12,103 nt of DNA from positions 1 through 12,103 of the forward strand of contig CALACW010000041.1 in NCBI GenBank assembly GCA_937890355.1, read 5' to 3'. The DNA comes from CALACW01 sp002431305 (GTDB lineage Bacteria; Bacillota; Clostridia; Oscillospirales; Acutalibacteraceae). The notes below the pieces were generated by a model. It was not told the origin of the DNA. It saw nothing but the letters and a program-made list of their open reading frames with translations, and did not search any database. Of this stretch, positions 1 through 5,650 are shown one piece after another. Position 1 is the stretch's first letter. Each line of letters starts with the position of its first letter. A program made the position numbers and the translations under genes.

Positions 1-95
1 TTTCCCGGGTTTCCGAGTCCGGCTATTATATATTCAACCTTGCCGAAAACGGGAGAAGAAAAACTCTCCTCTTTCTTTTTCTTAAAAAAAGCCAT
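1..95 (-). CDS. pth: Peptidyl-tRNA hydrolase, N-terminal fragment (runs off left edge)
   Basis: The minus strand reads ATG at 95-93 and stays open to the edge, giving 31 codons that end in YIIAGLGNPG. This is the N-terminal beta strand and GLGNPG loop that opens the Pth family, which hydrolyses the ester bond of peptidyl-tRNA released from stalled ribosomes in the cytoplasm. The first 20 or so residues (MAFFKKKKEE..., lysine-rich) form a short extension before the usual start of the fold; similar short basic leaders occur on clostridial Pth proteins, as far as I recall. An AAGG ribosome site lies at 106-109. The start is only 15 bases after the glmU stop, so the two genes are probably one transcript, an order common in Firmicutes. 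The catalytic His and Asp lie outside the window, so the call rests on one motif plus gene order. Confidence 0.85.
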   Translation of the reverse strand, partial: MAFFKKKKEESFSSPVFGKVEYIIAGLGNPG

Positions 96-110
96 TTAAT
101 AATTACCTTT

Positions 111-1493
111 TTATACTTTTTTTCTGTACGGCTGTTTCTTTGCAACCCAGCCGTCCTTGTTAACCTGCTTTGCTCTGCCGATACCGAGCGATTTATCGGG
201 CACGTCGTCGGTAATCGTCGAACCCGCCGCCGTATACGCATACTCGCCGACCGTTACGGGAGCGACAAGATTCGTGTTACAGCCTATGAACGCACCGTCC
301 TTAATAGTACAGCGGTTCTTGTCCTTGCCGTTGAAGTTTACGGTAACGACTCCGCAGCCGAAGTTAACCCCGCTGCCGACGTCGGAATCACCGACATAGG
401 TAAGGTGCGAAACGTGGGTATTGCTTCCGACCGTCGAATTTTTAACCTCTACAAAGTTTCCGAGGTGCGCGCCGGTGCCGATTGACGAATTCGGTCTTAT
501 TTGAACAAACGGTCCTATTGTTGCGCCGTCTTTTATCTCTGCGTCTCTTATCTGCGAATTATTAAACGTAACGCCGGAGCCTATAACCGCGTTTTCGACA
601 AACGAATTCGGGCCTATAACGCAGTTTGAACCGATTTTTACGTTTCCTCTGATTATCGTATTGGGGAGAATCTCCGTATCACCCGCGATTTCAACATCCG
701 GTCCGATTATAATACCGTCAGCGCACGGAATATCCACGCCGTCGAGCATGAGTTTTTCGAGAATGTTTTTCCTTGCAATCTCGTTTAACTGATTTAACTG
801 AACTCTCGTATTCGCTCCGAGTACGGCGTTCGGATTCTCGGCGGCAAATGCGCACGCTTTTTTACCCGATTTTAATATAATATCGATAGCGTCGGTGAGA
901 TAATACTCGCCCTTTGAATTGTCGGGAGTTATTTTATTTAAAGTATCGAGAAGTATATCGGCGTTGAACCAGTACGCGCCGGAATTTACCTCGTTTATAA
1001 GCTGAGTTTTTTCATCTGCACTCGCCTGCTCGACGATTGATTTTATGGCTCCGCTCCTGTCGCGGACGATTCTGCCGTAGCCGAACGGATTGTCAACATG
1101 AGCCGAAATAACCGTTGCCGAGGCGTTGTTTTCGCAGTGATAGCCGAGAGCCATGGCAATAGTATCGGAGTCTATAAACGGAGCGTCACCGTTTAATATG
1201 AGAACGTTTCCGCCCGAATGAGCCTTTATAAAGTCCGCAGCCTGCATAACCGCATGACCTGTGCCCTTTCTCTCTCTCTGACGGACGGTTACGATATCGT
1301 CGGGAAGATGATTTTCTATATCCTCGGCGGCATGACCGGTAACAACGCATATATCCTTGATATTCGCGTTCTGAGCCGCGCCGATAACCCAGTCAAGCAT
1401 GGGTTTGAAAAGAACCTGAGTCATTGCCTTGGGTTTTGCCGTTTTCATTCTGGTTCCCTGCCCGGCGGCAAGAATTACTGAACAGTTTTTCAT
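111..1493 (-). CDS. glmU: Bifunctional GlmU (UDP-GlcNAc pyrophosphorylase / GlcN-1-P acetyltransferase)
   Basis: The 460-residue protein has the usual GlmU length. It makes UDP-GlcNAc, the precursor of peptidoglycan and teichoic acids, in two cytosolic steps: acetylation of glucosamine-1-P, then uridylyl transfer. The N-terminal half (about 1-230) is the nucleotidyltransferase, with LAAGQGTRMK at 8-17 and NGDAP at 101-105, where Asp103 should bind metal. From about 255 on, isoleucine/valine-rich hexapeptide repeats form the left-handed beta helix. His363 in SHLTYVGD matches the catalytic His of E. coli GlmU, and Asn386 and Lys392 of its active site are also present; the usual Tyr387 is Phe here (VNFNG). 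An AGGTGA ribosome site is at 1501-1506. The gene follows the PP2C-like membrane protein gene after 60 bases and precedes pth; I see no convincing promoter of its own. Confidence 0.97.
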   Translation of the reverse strand: MKNCSVILAAGQGTRMKTAKPKAMTQVLFKPMLDWVIGAAQNANIKDICVVTGHAAEDIENHLPDDIVTVRQRERKGTGHAVMQAADFIKAHSGGNVLILNGDAPFIDSDTIAMALGYHCENNASATVISAHVDNPFGYGRIVRDRSGAIKSIVEQASADEKTQLINEVNSGAYWFNADILLDTLNKITPDNSKGEYYLTDAIDIILKSGKKACAFAAENPNAVLGANTRVQLNQLNEIARKNILEKLMLDGVDIPCADGIIIGPDVEIAGDTEILPNTIIRGNVKIGSNCVIGPNSFVENAVIGSGVTFNNSQIRDAEIKDGATIGPFVQIRPNSSIGTGAHLGNFVEVKNSTVGSNTHVSHLTYVGDSDVGSGVNFGCGVVTVNFNGKDKNRCTIKDGAFIGCNTNLVAPVTVGEYAYTAAGSTITDDVPDKSLGIGRAKQVNKDGWVAKKQPYRKKV

Positions 1494-1553
1494 AAATATA
1501 TCACCTTTATATATACATGTATATTTTAAATTCCGATAATTTATTTCGAGTTA

Positions 1554-2918
1554 TTATACATCCGGCTTCTCATTGTTACCCTGGTCGGTAACTCTCGTAA
1601 CCGGAGCAGTCGGAGCCTCTGTCGTCGGAGCCGCCGTAGTGTCCGCGGGAGACTCGGTCGGTTTCACGGTCGTAGTCTCGGCGGGAGCTTCCGTCGGCTT
1701 TTCCGTTGTCGGAGCCACTGTAGGCTTCTCGGTCGCAGTCTGAGCCTGGGTGTGTCTTTCGGTCGGCCTCTCGCTCTGAGTTCTGCGCGTTGAGGTTTCG
1801 CCCGCTCTCCTAGTCGTAGTCTCGTTCTTCGTCGTGGTTTCCTTTTCGGTCGTCGTTTCTTTCTCGGTCGTAACCGAACCGCGCGCGGTAATGCTTTCGT
1901 CCTCAACCGTCGCATTAACGGCATTCGAGGAAACGTCGGGAACGGTCGGTTTGTCGTCCTTATCCTTTGTCATTATAAAATATGCGCATGCGCCCGCAAC
2001 GAGCAGAAGCAGTATTATAAACGGTATGAGCGTCTTAAGTTTACTGCCGGACGGTTTCTTTTTGTTTTCGCCGTCGTCGTATTCCTCCTCGTCCTGAGAG
2101 GTCAGAACGGGAATTCCGCTCTTATTTTCGTCAATGTTTTCCGCATCCTCACTGACGGGTTCATTAATTGAAACCGAGGTATCATCCGATTCTGTTTCCT
2201 GTGCGCTCTCGGGCTCGTCAGCAGCCGAAACCGCGGGAACAGTATCGTCCTCATAATCCGAATCGTCAACGGTAAATTTGAAAAATACGCCCGTAATATC
2301 CGCGTCCGAAGTTTTTTTGCTTAAAGCTATAAACGCCGATTTGCTGACAGCCTTTATATCTTTTCCGCCGAACGCAGCGTTTTCAACAAGCTTTTCGTCA
2401 GCAAATTCGGCGCATTCGGCTCCGAAAACGGCTATGTACCCTCCGTCGGCACCGACGTCGGTAAGGTCTTTGAACATAAATTCACCGTCCGACGAGAGAA
2501 GCTGAGCCTTTCCCGCACGGCAGAAGAAAATCTTTGCATTTCCGATGGAGGAAACGAGTATTCTGTCAGAAAAAATACATACGCACGCTATTGAAACATT
2601 GCTGTCTCCGCACTCGGCAGAAACAGACGTCATATCGTCCGCATATTTTTTAAACGCTTCGTATGCGTTCGTTCTCTGAGTATATATTCTGTGAGAATAA
2701 TCGTCGAAAGCGGTGACGGCGCCCGCCGAAACCCCCTTTATAACAGACGAAACGACAACGCAGACGCACGGCGGATTTACCGTTCCGGCGGCTCTGTAAC
2801 CCGAATTCATCTCTTCGATTGACGAGATTCTGCGGTTAAGGTTTATACTGTCTCCATTGAAGCCTTTTGTAAGTCTGCTCTTTGAAATTGCGGCGGTTTC
2901 TATCGAAACTATGGACAT
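1554..2918 (-). CDS. Membrane protein with degenerate PP2C-like cytoplasmic domain and Thr/Pro/Glu-rich outer tail
   Basis: Function unknown; 454 residues. Residues 1-217 follow the order of a PP2C-type Ser/Thr phosphatase: a first strand with NGDSINLNRR (21-30), a hydrophobic strand CVCVVVSS (51-58), then SSIGNAKIFFCRAGKAQLLS (123-142), which resembles the family's GDSR-x-Y-x-x-x-x-G segment, and DADITGVFFKF (205-215), which resembles the terminal DNITV strand. The metal-binding residues are missing: the ADGMGG motif reads SSVIKG (57-62), and DN reads DA. An acidic linker (218-285) leads to a basic patch (KKK at 286-288) and one membrane helix at about 294-317. The tail (about 348-443) is rich in Thr, Pro and Glu and should lie outside the cell. 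A GGAGGAG ribosome site is at 2924-2930. It may sense or bind phosphoproteins as a pseudophosphatase; the PP2C relation is my reading of weak motifs. Confidence 0.6.
   Translation of the reverse strand: MSIVSIETAAISKSRLTKGFNGDSINLNRRISSIEEMNSGYRAAGTVNPPCVCVVVSSVIKGVSAGAVTAFDDYSHRIYTQRTNAYEAFKKYADDMTSVSAECGDSNVSIACVCIFSDRILVSSIGNAKIFFCRAGKAQLLSSDGEFMFKDLTDVGADGGYIAVFGAECAEFADEKLVENAAFGGKDIKAVSKSAFIALSKKTSDADITGVFFKFTVDDSDYEDDTVPAVSAADEPESAQETESDDTSVSINEPVSEDAENIDENKSGIPVLTSQDEEEYDDGENKKKPSGSKLKTLIPFIILLLLVAGACAYFIMTKDKDDKPTVPDVSSNAVNATVEDESITARGSVTTEKETTTEKETTTKNETTTRRAGETSTRRTQSERPTERHTQAQTATEKPTVAPTTEKPTEAPAETTTVKPTESPADTTAAPTTEAPTAPVTRVTDQGNNEKPDV
1590..1877 (-). repeat. Thr-rich low-complexity coding repeat (outer tail of the PP2C-like protein)
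   Basis: These bases encode residues about 348-443. They contain short imperfect repeats of TTEKE/ETTT type, followed by units of the form EKPT-x-AP and KPTE-x-PA. Such tails are typical wall-spanning or O-glycosylated linkers in Gram-positive surface proteins. I see no LPXTG sorting motif at the C-terminus, which ends in NNEKPDV. Confidence 0.8.
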
Positions 2919-2962
2919 ATTTTCTCCTCCGATCCTGTATTCACGGCATTTTTTAACATCTT

Positions 2963-2991
2963 ATTTTATCATTATATAACCGTTTAGTCAA
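2963..2991 (-). promoter_or_regulatory. Sigma-A type promoter for the PP2C-like membrane protein gene
   Basis: On the minus strand TTGACT (2986-2991) and TAAAAT (2963-2968) are 17 bases apart. They lie just after the pncB stop codon and about 45 bases before the gene start at 2918. A second TATAAT lies inside the spacer but too close to the -35 box to pair with it. Confidence 0.7.
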
Positions 2992-3005
2992 TATAAACGT
3001 GACAT

Positions 3006-4451
3006 TTAGTTGTTTTTGTCGCGGCAGGAAGCAATAAGACGCTGTTTTTCATTCCAAAGTTTTTCGGAGAGATCGACATAATAGTTATGCGGGTACTCGA
3101 ATCTCAGCACTTCCTCCCAAAGCGTATCAACCTGCTGTGCGCAGTATGCACGCACGTCACCGAGCTGCGGGAAATTATATACAAGTCTGCCCTTCTCGTA
3201 GACGGGAACGAGAAGCTGTCTTGCGACAAAACCGGAAACAGTCTTCTTTTTCCACTTGTAATCGGGGTCAAAAAGTTCATATTCGCTCATTGTTGAAACG
3301 TCCTCGTCCTCGAGGGTCAAAAGGTCTGCAATTGCCTTTCCCGTCTCCATATCAAAAAGCCTCCACAACTTTTTGGGGTACGGGGTCGTAATCTTGGCTA
3401 CGTTTTCGCTTATTTTAATTTTAGGAATAATTTCGCCGTTCTTTTTTATCGCCGACAGCTTGTAAACACCGGGGAATACGGGCGAATCGGCGGAGGTTAT
3501 CATTCGCTCTCCGACTAAAAATTCGTCTATCTTCGCCCCGTGCTGAAGCATTTCCATTATAATATGTTCATCAAGCGAATTCGAAGCATAAATATTGCAG
3601 TCGGGGAACCCCGCTTCGTTGAGCATTTTTCTTATTTTCTTAGAAAGATACGCAAGGTCTCCGCTGTCTATTCGTATTCCCTCAGGGCGAATGCCCATAG
3701 GAACAAGAACGTCGTTAAACGTTTTAATTGCATTCGGAATACCCGAATTTATCGTATCGTACGTATCGACGAGGAGGACGCATCTTTCGGGATTTTCCCT
3801 CGCATATGCACAGAAAGCCTCATACTCGGAATCAAACATCTGAATCCACGTATGGCTCATGCCCTCGTAAAGAGGTATCGAATATTTCTCTGCTGCAAGC
3901 GTATTTGTAGTCGCCGTGCATCCGCCTATGTATGCGGCTCTCGCTCCGTTAATCGCCGCGTCCGCGCCGTGCGCACGTCTGGTTCCCGACTCTACGACTC
4001 CCCTGCCGTGAGCCGCGCGTACGACCCTGTTTGCCTTGGTAGCGATAAGCGTCTGATGGTTGATACTCAGAAGAACCATAGACTCTATAAAGCTCGCCTG
4101 AATTACGGGACCGTGAACCTTTACGACCGGTTCGCCCGGGAATATCGGCGTACCCTCCGGAACCGCCCATACGTCGCACTCGAATTTAAATGTTCTTAAA
4201 TACTCCGCAAGAGAATCGGAAATTCCCCTGCTTTTGAGAAATTCTATATCGTCCTCGTCGAATTTGAGATTTTCAAGATATTCGCACAGCTCCCGAAGTC
4301 CAGCCATAACGCAGAATCCGCCGATTTTATCGCTCGGTCTGAAAAACATGTCAAACCAGACCTCGGTCGTGTCAATGCCGTTGTCTACGAATCCGTTTGC
4401 CATTGAAAACTGATAAAAATCCGTCATAAGTTCGTATTTATCTTTAATCAT
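3006..4451 (-). CDS. pncB: Nicotinate phosphoribosyltransferase
   Basis: The 481-residue enzyme joins nicotinate to PRPP, with ATP hydrolysis, giving nicotinate mononucleotide, the first step of the Preiss-Handler NAD salvage route in the cytosol. YELMTDFYQFSMANG at 6-20 is the family's opening signature. ESGTRRAHG (154-162) matches the phosphoribosyl-binding segment. His200 in GMSHTWIQMF is the expected phosphorylated His. RIDSGDLAYLS (260-270) is the PRPP/base-site segment and IYASNSLDE follows. The length fits the Gram-positive subgroup, which carries a C-terminal extension. A GAGGTGA ribosome site at 4458-4464 fixes the ATG start. The gene has its own promoter and is divergent from the small HTH gene. 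No terminator is evident before the downstream PP2C-like gene, so partial read-through is possible. Confidence 0.96.
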   Translation of the reverse strand: MIKDKYELMTDFYQFSMANGFVDNGIDTTEVWFDMFFRPSDKIGGFCVMAGLRELCEYLENLKFDEDDIEFLKSRGISDSLAEYLRTFKFECDVWAVPEGTPIFPGEPVVKVHGPVIQASFIESMVLLSINHQTLIATKANRVVRAAHGRGVVESGTRRAHGADAAINGARAAYIGGCTATTNTLAAEKYSIPLYEGMSHTWIQMFDSEYEAFCAYARENPERCVLLVDTYDTINSGIPNAIKTFNDVLVPMGIRPEGIRIDSGDLAYLSKKIRKMLNEAGFPDCNIYASNSLDEHIIMEMLQHGAKIDEFLVGERMITSADSPVFPGVYKLSAIKKNGEIIPKIKISENVAKITTPYPKKLWRLFDMETGKAIADLLTLEDEDVSTMSEYELFDPDYKWKKKTVSGFVARQLLVPVYEKGRLVYNFPQLGDVRAYCAQQVDTLWEEVLRFEYPHNYYVDLSEKLWNEKQRLIASCRDKNN

Positions 4452-4489
4452 TTTATATCACCTCAAAAAATTGTAAAAATATTACCATT

Positions 4490-4502
4490 GACAATAACTG
4501 TC
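4490..4502. promoter_or_regulatory. Possible operator (GACA-N5-TGTC inverted repeat) in the pncB leader
   Basis: GACA (4490-4493) and TGTC (4499-4502) form an inverted repeat spaced by 5 bases. It lies just downstream of the expected pncB transcription start (about 4509 on the minus strand), a position suited to a repressor. NAD-salvage genes in Firmicutes are often under NiaR or NrtR repressors; I cannot assign this site to either. Confidence 0.3.
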
Positions 4503-4515
4503 CTGTTCTTTTATT

Positions 4516-4544
4516 ATTGTACCATACGATTAATATATAATCAA
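4516..4544 (-). promoter_or_regulatory. Sigma-A type promoter for pncB
   Basis: On the minus strand TTGATT (4539-4544) and TACAAT (4516-4521) are separated by exactly 17 bases. They lie about 65 bases before the pncB start codon. Confidence 0.7.
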
Positions 4545-4701
4545 ACAAAAATTAATATTATCTTAAAGAATAATTCTTCACTTATATTTTTTTTATTATT
4601 CCGATTTGACAATTTATTGTGTTTTATAATAAAAAAAATCATAAAATTAGTGTTTTTTCAACATTTTAATTCTAAATTATTTATATAATTGAATAAATAT
4701 G
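4545..4701. other. Very AT-rich non-coding stretch between divergent genes
   Basis: This part of the 431-base divergent intergenic region (4452-4882) is almost all A and T, with long A or T runs. I see no credible gene. It separates the pncB promoter from the leader of the small HTH gene. The A-tracts could bend DNA or act as UP-elements for the promoter at 4702-4710. Confidence 0.6.
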
Positions 4702-4710
4702 TGCTAAAAT
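4702..4710 (+). promoter_or_regulatory. Extended -10 promoter for the structured leader and small HTH gene
   Basis: TGC-TAAAAT is an extended -10 element of the TGn type, with -10 at 4705-4710. The -35 region is only AT-rich (TTATAT at 4681-4686, 18-base spacing), as often seen with extended -10 promoters. It sits exactly where the AT-rich sequence gives way to the GC-richer leader, which supports a start near 4717. Confidence 0.5.
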
Positions 4711-4716
4711 AATATC

Positions 4717-4882
4717 GTTATGATAAGATGCCATATCAACGGCACCGGCTTTGCGTGATCCTGAACCTTTTTTGTATTTCGGAGGCGCAGTATACGTCGG
4801 ACAACACCATCGTCTTAAAGCACCGGTAAGATAATACCGTAAATCATTTTACCGGGTTCATTACTTATGGAGGTGTAACCTC
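4717..4882 (+). ncRNA. Structured 5' leader or small RNA before the HTH gene, unassigned
   Basis: About 165 bases with much higher GC than the upstream stretch, no likely gene, and several hairpins. They include a long imperfect hairpin at 4752-4789 (TGCG/CGCA base, TCC/GGA and GAA/TTT upper pairs) and TGCC/GGCA at 4729-4744. There are also two mutually exclusive stems: CGGTA 4824-4828 can pair with TACCG 4835-4839, or CCGGTAA 4823-4829 with TTACCGG 4849-4855. The leader ends in the HTH gene's ribosome site. Motif GCACCGG occurs twice (4742-4748, 4820-4826). I do not recognise it as 6S, SRP or a named riboswitch. It could be a cis-regulatory leader, an independent small RNA, or a long untranslated region. 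Confidence 0.4.
4869..4882 (+). promoter_or_regulatory. Ribosome binding site able to fold on itself
   Basis: GGAGGT at 4869-4874 is a near-perfect Shine-Dalgarno sequence 8 bases before the ATG at 4883. The 5 bases GAGGT (4870-4874) are followed by GTA and then ACCTC (4878-4882), its exact complement, directly before the start codon. A short hairpin could therefore hide the ribosome site. The stem is only 5 bp with a 3-base loop, so its effect is uncertain. Confidence 0.5.
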
Positions 4883-5131
4883 ATGCGTGTCAGAAAACAG
4901 GCTCTCGGCGACAGAAACATCGTCGGAGCAAGGGTCGAGCAGCGAAGAAAAGCAATCGGGATGAAGCAGAAAGACTTACTCACACAGCTTCAGATCAGAG
5001 GTATTGATCTGAATGCATCTGCCCTTTCAAAATTAGAAGGTCAGCTGAGAAGCGTCCTTGACTTCGAACTCATAGCGATTTCCGACGTGCTCGGCGTTTC
5101 GGTAAATTGGCTTCTGGGAATAGAAGAATAA
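4883..5131 (+). CDS. Small XRE-family helix-turn-helix protein
   Basis: The 82-residue protein consists almost only of one Cro/C1-type HTH domain. Residues 13-30 (IVGARVEQRRKAIGMKQK) form helix 1 and the start of helix 2, DLLTQLQIRG follows, and SALSKLEGQLRSV (46-58) is the likely recognition helix region. ISDVLGVSVNWLLG (66-79) is the usual closing helix of the family. It likely binds DNA as a dimer; the target is unknown. Short proteins with the opening MRVRKQALGD and this pattern are, as I recall, common in Clostridia genomes as stand-alone genes, which argues for a conserved host role and not a phage origin. The start is fixed by GGAGGT at 4869-4874. It follows a long structured leader and is closed by the terminator at 5142-5172, so it appears to be transcribed alone. 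Confidence 0.88.
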   Translation: MRVRKQALGDRNIVGARVEQRRKAIGMKQKDLLTQLQIRGIDLNASALSKLEGQLRSVLDFELIAISDVLGVSVNWLLGIEE

Positions 5132-5141
5132 TAGACCGAAT

Positions 5142-5180
5142 AAATCCCCGCCGCATTGCACGGCGGGGATTTTATCATTT
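5142..5180 (+). terminator. Intrinsic terminator after the small HTH gene
   Basis: A perfect 12-bp stem (5142-5153 with 5161-5172, core ATCCCCGCCG) and a 7-base loop is followed by a T-rich tail (TTTTATCATTT, overlapping the stem base). It begins 10 bases after the HTH stop codon. The next gene's ribosome site starts 11 bases after the stem, so that gene depends on read-through or a hidden promoter. Confidence 0.9.
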
Positions 5181-5200
5181 ACGGAGGCTTATTCAAAAAA

Positions 5201-5650
5201 ATGGTAAACGAAAACATAAAACTGCTTCGCAAATACAATGCACTGGACGCGTATCAGCTTGCTTTCGCGCTCAGGATAGGCGAAGAGGATTATTTTACGT
5301 TTGAAGACAGCAGTGTGATACCCGAGGCAAGGGAGCTGGAGAAAATCGCAAAGATTTACAATATCACGATGGATCAGCTCTTTTTCGGCATGGACAGGTT
5401 CGGAAAACCTCTGTGCCAGTCTGAGACGAGCGCAGACGAATTTTTCCGCGCGTTATCTGAGGGCAGTTATCTGTCGTCGCTGTCTAAAAGAGAGCAGAAC
5501 ATGATAATAGCATATCGTCTCTGTGACAACAAAACCGAGGCATATGACAAAATACGTACTATACTCGACCAGTGCGAACCGCCTCAGAACAGCGAAATGA
5601 AAAACGATGACAAACCCATAATATCGTCAAATACGTCGGGCGTACTGTAA
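5201..5650 (+). CDS. Hypothetical protein with a weak XRE-like HTH N-terminus
   Basis: I do not recognise a specific family. The protein has 149 residues from the ATG at 5201, which I chose because GGAGG at 5183-5187 precedes it; an upstream in-frame start at 5156 lies inside the terminator hairpin and is rejected. Residues 3-62 follow the layout of a Cro/C1 domain: NIKLLRKYNALDAYQLAFAL, then EDSSVIPEARELEKIAKIYNITMDQLFFG, whose second part matches the typical closing helix LEKIAxxYxIxxDxLLxG. The usual recognition-helix WExG signature is replaced by FEDSSVIP. Residues 75-127 are mostly helical with EFFRALSEGSYLSSLSKREQNMIIAY; the last 20 are polar. The 3' end overlaps the convergent zinc-ribbon gene by 67 bases. 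It could be a second regulator that partners the small HTH protein. Confidence 0.75.
   Translation: MVNENIKLLRKYNALDAYQLAFALRIGEEDYFTFEDSSVIPEARELEKIAKIYNITMDQLFFGMDRFGKPLCQSETSADEFFRALSEGSYLSSLSKREQNMIIAYRLCDNKTEAYDKIRTILDQCEPPQNSEMKNDDKPIISSNTSGVL

Noticed and set aside
26..241. 71-codon open frame on the minus strand across the glmU end and the pth start
   Set aside because: It is Arg-rich and overlaps both glmU and the well-supported pth start in other frames.
1590..1877. Repeated bases considered as a CRISPR array or tandem DNA repeat
   Set aside because: The repeats are short, imperfect and in frame, and they encode a Thr/Pro/Glu-rich protein tail; there are no regular spacers.
3540..4199. 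219-codon open frame on the plus strand opposite pncB
   Set aside because: It lies wholly antisense to a clear pncB, is rich in Arg, Ser and Tyr as shadow frames of this composition are, and shows no recognisable motif or ribosome site.
4606..4630. TTGACA followed by TATAAT on the plus strand as a promoter for the HTH gene
   Set aside because: The spacer is only 13 bases, too short for sigma-A; the extended -10 at 4702-4710 fits better.
4488..4688. 66-codon open frame in the AT-rich intergenic region
   Set aside because: It needs a TTG start, has no ribosome site, and encodes only low-complexity Phe/Ile/Lys/Leu as expected from AT-rich DNA.
4720..4758. 12-codon open frame (MIRCHINGTGFA) at the start of the HTH leader
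   Set aside because: It has no ribosome site and would start almost at the transcript end. A leaderless leader peptide cannot be excluded but has no support.
5156..5200. Upstream in-frame start that lengthens the second HTH-like protein to 164 residues
   Set aside because: It lies within the terminator hairpin and has no ribosome site; GGAGG at 5183-5187 points to 5201.
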